A program made the translations under genes and the position numbers. The notes under the pieces are model-generated. The model did not search any database. It was not told the DNA's origin and saw only the letters and a program-made list of their open reading frames with translations. 8,900 nucleotides of DNA, taken from contig CANCSY010000122.1 in assembly GCA_947380915.1 (NCBI GenBank), positions 1-8,900 on the forward strand, read 5' to 3'. The DNA comes from Beijerinckiaceae bacterium (GTDB lineage: Bacteria; Pseudomonadota; Alphaproteobacteria; Rhizobiales; Beijerinckiaceae). Below, piece by piece: positions 1-4,699 of the stretch; positions within the stretch are counted from its first letter, which is position 1, and every line of letters starts with the position of its first letter.

Positions 1-167
1 GCCAGATCCTTGCGGCCGGTGCGCAGCACATTGGTGGCGCCGATGTTCCGCGAGCCAATGGTGCGAATATCCTGTGTGCCGGCGGCTTTCGTGATCACCA
101 GTCCAAAGGGAATGGAGCCCAGCAGATAGCCGAACAGCAGCGCAAGCAGAGTTTCGAGAGTGAACAA
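1..167 (-). CDS. plsY: PlsY, acyl-phosphate glycerol-3-phosphate acyltransferase (partial, N-terminal 55 codons)
   Basis: PlsY is an inner-membrane enzyme that moves an acyl group from acyl-phosphate to the sn-1 position of glycerol 3-phosphate, making lysophosphatidic acid in the PlsX/PlsY pathway. The visible N-terminus shows a first membrane helix ([16 protein letters not shown]) followed by the first conserved cytoplasmic loop motif of the family, [16 protein letters not shown], part of the substrate-binding site. The gene continues past the left edge. No ATG or GTG exists in frame between the stop codon at 216-218 and the helix, so TTG at 167-165 is the only ordinary start; it puts the initiator six residues before the helix, as in typical PlsY proteins. 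It lies 48 nt downstream of pyrC' and is probably co-transcribed with it. Identity is firm from the loop motif; the TTG start is inferred, since no strong ribosome-binding site is visible. Confidence 0.9.
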   Translation of the reverse strand, partial: MFTLETLLALLFGYLLGSIPFGLVITKAAGTQDIRTIGSRNIGATNVLRTGRKDL

Positions 168-215
168 ATCAAGGCCCGGCGTTCTTGGCCCGCCCCATGG
201 CGGCGACGAGTGAAC

Positions 216-1505
216 CTAGCCCCACACGACCTCGCCCGCAACCACGGTGAGCTTCACTTTGCCCTCCATCCGCGCCCCATCAAAGGGCGTGTTGCGGCTG
301 CGCGAATGAAGCAAAGCGGGATCAAGCACATAGGGCTCTTCGGGATCAAAGCGGATCACATCTGCAGGCGCGCCCTTCTGCAAGCGGCCCTGCGGCAGGC
401 CCAGAATTTCGGCTGGGCGGGTGGAGAGCGCATGCAGCAGACGCGGCAGATGGACCTGCCCCGCATGCACAAGGCGCAGGCCTGCGGAGAGGATGGTCTC
501 CAGCCCGATGGCGCCCGGAGCCGCCTCGCCGAAGGGCAGACGCTTGGTCTCCACATCCTGCGGATTGTGATCGGACACGATGACGTCGATCAGCCCGGAG
601 GCCAGCGCCTCCACCATGGCAATACGATCCGTCTCCTGACGCAGCGGCGGCGAGAGCTTGAAGAAGCTGCGATAGGCGCCGATGTCGTTTTCATTCAGCG
701 TGAGATGATTGATGGAGGTCGCGCAGGTGACCTTCAGCCCCGCATCCTTGGCCCGCGCGATGATCTCCAGCGAAGGCGCGGCGCTGACGAGGGAGGCGTG
801 ATAGCGCCCCTTGATCATGTTCACGAGGCGCAGATCGCGATCCAGCGCAATGGTCTCGGCTTCGACAGGAATGCCCCCAAGCCCAAGACGCGAAGCGAAT
901 TCGCCCGCATTCATCACGCCCGAACCCGCGAGATCCTCATCCTGCGCGAAATGCATGATGAGCGCGTCGAAATCGCGCCCATAGGTCATGGCGCGGCGCA
1001 TCACCTGTGCATTGCGGATGGAATGCAGGCCATCAGTGAAGGCGACCGCGCCGCTTTCCAGCAGCAAGCCGATTTCCGCGATCTCCTTGCCATGCAGGCC
1101 CTTCGTGATGGCGGCGGAGGGCAGCACCCGCACCCGCGCCGTGTCCCGCGCGCGGCGCTTGATGAAATCCACCACTGCCGGATCATCCACCACCGGATGG
1201 GTATCGGGCATGGCGACCATGGTGGTCACGCCGCCAGCCGCCGCGGCGGCGCTCGCGGAGGCCATGGTCTCGCGATGTTCGGCGCCGGGTTCGCCCACGA
1301 AGGCGCGCATGTCGATAAGGCCGGGCGCGACCATGTCGCCCGCGCAGTCGATGATCTCAGCGTCCGCAGGAACGCTGTCGCGGGTGACGGCGCCGCCGAG
1401 GTCGGCGATGGCGCCATTGATCATGAGCAAGCCGCCTCTGGTCTCCGTCCCCGCAGCGGGGTCGATCAGGCGGGCGTTGAGGAGGGCGAGAGGTCTGTTG
1501 GTCAT
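216..1505 (-). CDS. pyrC': PyrC', dihydroorotase-like protein, predicted catalytically inactive partner of PyrB
   Basis: This 429-residue protein has the full class I dihydroorotase (amidohydrolase) fold and length, with recognisable landmarks: PGLIDM (about 62-67), GGVTT and MPDTHPV (about 91-105), GVMNAGEFASRLGLGGIPVEAE, SPPLRQ and SDHNPQ. The metal site is broken. The HxH after PGLIDM is R67-A68-F69, the histidine expected before the (A)ED motif is F186 (FAQDED), and the histidine expected in the HxST motif is L239 (YHASLVSAA). Aspartate 312 of SDH is kept. Known precedent: Pseudomonas-type ATCases assemble with an inactive PyrC' encoded just after pyrB, and a separate active PyrC does the reaction. 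I infer the same structural role here. Start: an in-frame TTG at 1520 overlaps the pyrB stop, but ATG at 1505 has GAGG nine bases upstream and is preferred, leaving 11 nt between the genes. Automatic annotation would probably call it 'dihydroorotase'. Confidence 0.92.
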   Translation of the reverse strand: MTNRPLALLNARLIDPAAGTETRGGLLMINGAIADLGGAVTRDSVPADAEIIDCAGDMVAPGLIDMRAFVGEPGAEHRETMASASAAAAAGGVTTMVAMPDTHPVVDDPAVVDFIKRRARDTARVRVLPSAAITKGLHGKEIAEIGLLLESGAVAFTDGLHSIRNAQVMRRAMTYGRDFDALIMHFAQDEDLAGSGVMNAGEFASRLGLGGIPVEAETIALDRDLRLVNMIKGRYHASLVSAAPSLEIIARAKDAGLKVTCATSINHLTLNENDIGAYRSFFKLSPPLRQETDRIAMVEALASGLIDVIVSDHNPQDVETKRLPFGEAAPGAIGLETILSAGLRLVHAGQVHLPRLLHALSTRPAEILGLPQGRLQKGAPADVIRFDPEEPYVLDPALLHSRSRNTPFDGARMEGKVKLTVVAGEVVWG

Positions 1506-1516
1506 GGTCCCGCGCC

Positions 1517-2467
1517 TCAATAATTCGGCAGGTTTTGCGCGAGGGCTTCAAGCACCGCCATGCGCACGGCAACGCCCATCTCGACTTGCTCTGTGATGAG
1601 CGAACGCGGCCCGTCCGCAACCGCCGTGTCGATCTCCACGCCCCGGTTCATGGGGCCGGGATGCATCACCAGCGCATCGGGCTTGGCGTAGGCGAGCTTT
1701 TCTTCGTCGAGGCCATAGAAACGCGCATATTCGCGCAGGCTCGGCACGAAGGCGCCGCTCATGCGCTCGAGCTGCAAGCGCAGCATCATCACGATGTCCG
1801 CGTCCTTGAGGCCGTCGCGCATGTTGCGATGAACCTCGACGCCAAGACGGTCGATGCCCGCTGGCAGAAGCGTGGAGGGCGCAACGACCCGCACCCGCGC
1901 ACCCAGCTTGGCGAGCAGCAACATGTTGGAGCGGGCCACGCGCGAATGGGCGACATCGCCGCAGATGGCGACCGTTAGCCCCTCGATCCGGCCCTTGTTT
2001 CGGCGGATGGTGAGCGCGTCGAGCAGGGCCTGTGTGGGATGCTCGTGGGAGCCGTCCCCCGCGTTCACCACGGAGCAATCGACCTTGCGGGCCAGCAGAT
2101 CCACTGCGCCCGATTCCTGATGGCGCACGATGATGATGTCGGGCCGCATGGCGTTCAGCGTCACCGCCGTGTCGATGAGCGTCTCGCCCTTCTTAACGCT
2201 GGAATTGGCGACGGACATGTTCATGACATCGGCGCCCAGCCGCTTGCCCGCGATCTCGAAGGAGGCCTGGGTGCGGGTGGAGTTCTCGAAAAAGAGATTG
2301 ATCTGGGTGCGCCCGCGCAGAATGCTGCGCTTCTTCTCCACCTGACGGGACAGGGCGACCGCCTCCTCCGCCATATCGAGCAGATGAAGAATGTCGGGAG
2401 CCGACAACGCCTCGATGCCGAGGAGGTGGCGATGCGGGAAGGTGATGGGGGAACGGATGTCTGCCAT
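1517..2467 (-). CDS. pyrB: PyrB, aspartate carbamoyltransferase catalytic subunit
   Basis: PyrB joins carbamoyl phosphate and L-aspartate to carbamoyl-aspartate, the committed cytoplasmic step of de novo pyrimidine synthesis. With the chosen start it is 316 residues, normal for the family. Visible motifs are the carbamoyl-phosphate loop STRT (63-66, within [13 protein letters not shown]), a conserved lysine pair in SSVKKGET (92-93), HPTQ (143-146), [12 protein letters not shown], the aspartate-binding LRLQLER stretch (about 229-235) and MHPGPMNRG (about 268-275). Every substrate-binding signature looks intact, unlike the neighbouring PyrC'. Start: ATG at 2467 has a TAGGA about nine bases upstream; ATG at 2476 has AGG abutting it, too close to serve, and TTG at 2506 has no support. 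The gene sits 69 nt after clc and 11 nt before pyrC', suggesting translational coupling and joint assembly with PyrC'. No pyrI regulatory-subunit gene is present, consistent with the PyrB/PyrC' type of ATCase. Confidence 0.97.
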   Translation of the reverse strand: MADIRSPITFPHRHLLGIEALSAPDILHLLDMAEEAVALSRQVEKKRSILRGRTQINLFFENSTRTQASFEIAGKRLGADVMNMSVANSSVKKGETLIDTAVTLNAMRPDIIIVRHQESGAVDLLARKVDCSVVNAGDGSHEHPTQALLDALTIRRNKGRIEGLTVAICGDVAHSRVARSNMLLLAKLGARVRVVAPSTLLPAGIDRLGVEVHRNMRDGLKDADIVMMLRLQLERMSGAFVPSLREYARFYGLDEEKLAYAKPDALVMHPGPMNRGVEIDTAVADGPRSLITEQVEMGVAVRMAVLEALAQNLPNY

Positions 2468-2536
2468 GAAGGGCATCCTATAGAGCCGCGAGGTCAGGAG
2501 ACGCAAGACGGCGGAGGCCGCAGTCCCCAGCCCGGT

Positions 2537-4324
2537 TCAACTTCGGGTGATGGCCCGATGGCGCCGCTCGAGTTCCTCGCCATAGCGGCGCAGGGTATGG
2601 GCCTCCGTCAGAAGGCCCAGCACATGGCCATTTTGCGCGCTGTCCAGCACCGGCAACACGTCAGTCTCCGTCTTCTCGAAGATGTCGATGGCCTCGCGGA
2701 TGGTCATCTGAGGCAGCAGCAAGGCCCCATCGGGCAGGACGAGCGCCGAAACGGGAGACTCCGCATTTTCGAGGGCGGTGTGCAGATCGGCTGTCAGAAC
2801 GGTCCCAGCATAGCGGCCGTCTTTGTCGAGCAGGAAGACCTGCCGCTCGCCGCCGGGCGGAAAGAGGCTGCGGGCGGCCTCGATGGTGACGCCATGGGGG
2901 AGCGTGCGCGCATCCTTGCGCATGAGGCGGGCCACCGTCAGATCGCGCAGCCAGCCGATGTCGGCGGGGCCGCGGATGGTTTCGCCCCGCAGGTGAAAGC
3001 GCCACGTGGCGAAGGAATAGCCAAAGCCGGTCCGCACGATCAGCGAGGCGATGGCGCAGGCGATGAAACAGGCCGCCGTCACCTCGAAATCCCCGGTCAT
3101 CTCCAGCGCCAGCACGGTCATGGTGACGGGCGAACCCAGCACCCCCGTGGCGAAGGCGGCCATGCCAGCCACCGCCGCCGTGCCGGGCGACAGGGAGATC
3201 TCCATCCAGAGGGCGACGCCCTCCCCATAGAAGCGCCCGAACATGCTGCCGATGAGGAGGGAGGCGAAGAAGAGCCCGCCGCGATAGCCCGCCCCCAGCG
3301 ACACCGCCGAAGCCAGACATTTCAGCAAGGCTAGCCCCACCAGAAGACCAAGCGGCACGGAATGAACCAGATTGGCCTGCAAGGCGCCATGGCCCGAGCC
3401 CATGACCTGCGGGCTGATCACCGCCATGCCCCCCACCAGCAACCCGCCCAGCACAGGCCGGAAGGCCGCCGGAAAGCGGCTGCGGTTGAAGAGCCCATCC
3501 ACCAGGGCTACCCCCCGCATCAGGGCGATGCTCGCCAGCGCCATGCAGATCGCAAGCGCCACCAGATGGGCGAAGCCGACGCCATGGATCGCGGACATGG
3601 GGCCCGGCACTATAAGAAGGTCATGCCCGACCAGAGGTTTCGAGATCAGGGAGGCCACGATGGCGCTGGCCGCCACCGGCACGAGCGAGCCAACGCTATA
3701 GGCCCCCAGAACCACCTCAAACGCATAGAAGGCGCCCGCCAGTGGCGCGCCGAAGGCCGCTGCAATGGCGCCAGCCGCCCCGCAACCCACCAGCAGGCGC
3801 AGATCGCTGCGCCGCGCCGCCAGGCCCCTGCCGAAGAGCGAGGCGAAAGCGGCGGAGATCTGGGTATAGGCCGCCTCCAGCCCCACCGAGGAACCGCAGG
3901 CGTTGGAGAGGAATGTCTGCAAAGTGATGTAACAACTGCCCCCCATGGACATGCGTCCACCGTTCAGGGCGTTGGCCTCGATGGCGTCGGCCATGCGGCC
4001 GTTGAAGCGCTTGCCCGCCCAGAGGGTCAGGGCCGCAAGGGCGAAGGCTCCCAGAACAGGCCCCGCCATGACCCGCCACCAGGCCAGTCCGGTCGCGATG
4101 GACAGGTGCTGGCCACGGAAGAGGCCAAAGAGCGCTTCATGCGCCATTTGCGACGCAATCGAGAGGGCCGACACAAGCACCCCCGAGAGCACACCCACCA
4201 GAGCGCCAACGACCACAAGCCCCAACTCCCTGGCGCGCACGAAAGAGCGCATCCACTGGGGGAAGAGCCGGTCGAACCTTTGCGAGGGGATGGGAGCCAT
4301 CGGAACCAAAGCTGAAGGGAACAT
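2537..4324 (-). CDS. ClC-family chloride channel/antiporter with tandem CBS domains, possibly SycA-like subgroup
   Basis: This is a polytopic inner-membrane protein of about 595 residues. The first 455 or so form the ClC transport domain and the rest two CBS domains (about 461-515 and 525-585), which in this family often bind adenine nucleotides. The usual GREGP gating motif reads GLEAA inside SSVGLEAAYTQ: the gating glutamate is kept (E150), but the arginine, second glycine and proline are replaced. A second glutamate at 203 (FYAFEVV) matches the internal proton-pathway glutamate of Cl-/H+ antiporters. GYRGGLFFASLLIGSMFG matches the GxFxP region without its proline. I do not see a standard GSGIP. 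This variant pattern resembles what I recall of the Rhizobium tropici SycA-like subgroup; that placement is moderate. Start is uncertain: the ATG at 4432 sits too close to a likely promoter and would add a non-family-like 36 residues; 4324 and 4300 are both possible and neither has a strong ribosome-binding site. Confidence 0.92.
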   Translation of the reverse strand: MFPSALVPMAPIPSQRFDRLFPQWMRSFVRARELGLVVVGALVGVLSGVLVSALSIASQMAHEALFGLFRGQHLSIATGLAWWRVMAGPVLGAFALAALTLWAGKRFNGRMADAIEANALNGGRMSMGGSCYITLQTFLSNACGSSVGLEAAYTQISAAFASLFGRGLAARRSDLRLLVGCGAAGAIAAAFGAPLAGAFYAFEVVLGAYSVGSLVPVAASAIVASLISKPLVGHDLLIVPGPMSAIHGVGFAHLVALAICMALASIALMRGVALVDGLFNRSRFPAAFRPVLGGLLVGGMAVISPQVMGSGHGALQANLVHSVPLGLLVGLALLKCLASAVSLGAGYRGGLFFASLLIGSMFGRFYGEGVALWMEISLSPGTAAVAGMAAFATGVLGSPVTMTVLALEMTGDFEVTAACFIACAIASLIVRTGFGYSFATWRFHLRGETIRGPADIGWLRDLTVARLMRKDARTLPHGVTIEAARSLFPPGGERQVFLLDKDGRYAGTVLTADLHTALENAESPVSALVLPDGALLLPQMTIREAIDIFEKTETDVLPVLDSAQNGHVLGLLTEAHTLRRYGEELERRHRAITRS

Positions 4325-4360
4325 CGAGCGGAGACCTACCGCTGCTGTGAGCGGCAAGGC

Positions 4361-4374
4361 GTTTGCTCGCAAAC
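4361..4374. promoter_or_regulatory. 14-bp palindrome in presumed clc leader (operator or RNA hairpin)
   Basis: GTTTGC-TC-GCAAAC is a perfect 6+2+6 inverted repeat. It lies 37 bp upstream of the preferred clc start and downstream of the candidate clc -35 element, a position suited to a repressor operator. In RNA it could form a 5-bp stem with a CTCG/CGAG loop. Flanking CGGCAA copies (4352-4357 and 4375-4380) form a direct repeat around it. The binding factor, if any, is unknown. Confidence 0.4.
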
Positions 4375-4434
4375 CGGCAAACCAGCAGCAGCCCCCGGCG
4401 TCAAGCACGCATCGGCCATAACAAACCTGCATAT

Positions 4435-4440
4435 TGTCAA
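4435..4440 (-). promoter_or_regulatory. Candidate -35 element for clc (minus strand)
   Basis: On the minus strand this reads TTGACA, a perfect consensus -35. No good -10 hexamer follows at 16-18 bp (GCCGAT at 18 bp is the nearest and is poor), so this is only half a promoter. If used, transcription would start near 4405, downstream of the ATG at 4432, supporting the shorter clc start. It would drive clc and possibly pyrB, pyrC' and plsY. Confidence 0.3.
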
Positions 4441-4504
4441 GTTCTTGTGTTTCAGCGCCTTGGCGTCGCTTCCGGAAAGCCTCCGCCTGACTTGTCCACA
4501 GGGG

Positions 4505-4531
4505 CGGACTGTCTTGAGAAAAGACAGTCCG
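4505..4531. repeat. Perfect 11-bp inverted repeat with 5-nt loop
   Basis: Arms CGGACTGTCTT (4505-4515) and AAGACAGTCCG (4521-4531) are exact reverse complements around the loop GAGAA. It is the strongest dyad in the window and sits between the two candidate divergent promoters, ending 24 bp upstream of the topA -35. No T-run follows on either strand, so a terminator is unlikely. A dimeric regulator site or a hairpin in an unmapped RNA are both possible. Confidence 0.75.
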
Positions 4532-4534
4532 GGG

Positions 4535-4553
4535 CGCCCCCGCGAAAGGGGCG
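4535..4553. repeat. GC-rich inverted repeat (6-bp stem) next to the 27-bp dyad
   Basis: CGCCCC (4535-4540) pairs with GGGGCG (4548-4553) around a 7-nt loop containing CGCGAAA. The left arm also belongs to the 10-bp palindrome GGGGCGCCCC (4531-4540), so alternative pairings exist. On the plus strand it is followed by only ATTTGA, too poor a T-run to call a terminator with confidence. Confidence 0.4.
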
Positions 4554-4555
4554 AT

Positions 4556-4584
4556 TTGACAGCCGACCGGGCCTCCCCCATGTT
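4556..4584 (+). promoter_or_regulatory. topA: Candidate sigma-70 type promoter for topA
   Basis: A perfect TTGACA (4556-4561) is followed after exactly 17 bp by CATGTT (4579-4584), which matches three of six positions of TATAAT. Spacing is ideal and a weak -10 is common in GC-rich alphaproteobacteria. Transcription would begin near 4591, leaving a leader of about 109 nt before the topA ATG. The promoter could also serve rnr. Confidence 0.5.
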
Positions 4585-4613
4585 CCCGGCCGATTTAGCC
4601 ACCCCCGCCGAGC

Positions 4614-4662
4614 CATCAGGACGGCCTCGCAGTCCCTGCGAAACGCCTCTTGATACCTGATG
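4614..4662 (+). promoter_or_regulatory. Nested stem-loop in the presumed topA 5' leader
   Basis: CATCAGG (4614-4620) pairs with CCTGATG (4656-4662). Enclosed in its loop is a second perfect hairpin, TCGCAG (4627-4632) with CTGCGA (4636-4641), loop TCC. It falls between the candidate topA transcription start and the ribosome-binding site. It matches no riboswitch class I recognise; chance formation is possible for stems of this length. Confidence 0.4.
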
Positions 4663-4699
4663 ACTTGCGCCGGGCTGGCGTCTGAAAAGGCGCACCCGA

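Larger units (their letters stand above)
4325..4699. promoter_or_regulatory. Divergent intergenic control region between clc and topA
   Basis: These 375 bp separate two divergent genes and carry no convincing coding frame of their own. A frame continuing upstream from clc is open to 4432, but its translation is Cys-rich and unlike a ClC N-terminus. The region holds a TTGACA element in each direction, several inverted repeats (4361-4374, 4505-4531, 4535-4553, 4614-4662) and one near-match to a DnaA box (4492-4500). Since both flanking genes start here, strong inverted repeats cannot be their terminators, and none is followed by a good T-run. They are better read as operator sites or leader-RNA structures. 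Confidence 0.8.

Noticed and set aside
210..1523. 437-codon open frame on the plus strand opposite pyrC'
   Set aside because: It mirrors a clearly conserved gene, its translation is Arg/His/Gly-rich without family motifs, and such shadow frames are expected at this GC content.
2477..2506. TTGCGT with TATAGG 18 bp downstream as a pyrB promoter
   Set aside because: The -35 matches only half the consensus, and the implied transcription start would be within a few bases of the pyrB ATG; the same TAGGA better serves as ribosome-binding site.
2509..2520. Short CGGC/GCCG stem between clc and pyrB as a terminator
   Set aside because: Only a 4-bp stem followed on the minus strand by TCTTG, too weak to call.
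2039..3334. 431-codon plus-strand frame spanning pyrB and clc
   Set aside because: It crosses two well-supported minus-strand genes and their gap, has low-complexity composition and no recognisable domain.
4325..4432. 36-residue upstream extension of ClC starting at ATG 4432
   Set aside because: The sequence is Cys-rich and unlike a ClC N-terminus, and the ATG lies only three bases downstream of a perfect TTGACA, where it would not be transcribed from that element.
4492..4500. TTGTCCACA, one mismatch from a DnaA box
   Set aside because: A single near-match with no cluster, AT-rich stretch or dnaA/dnaN/hemE context is not evidence of an origin.
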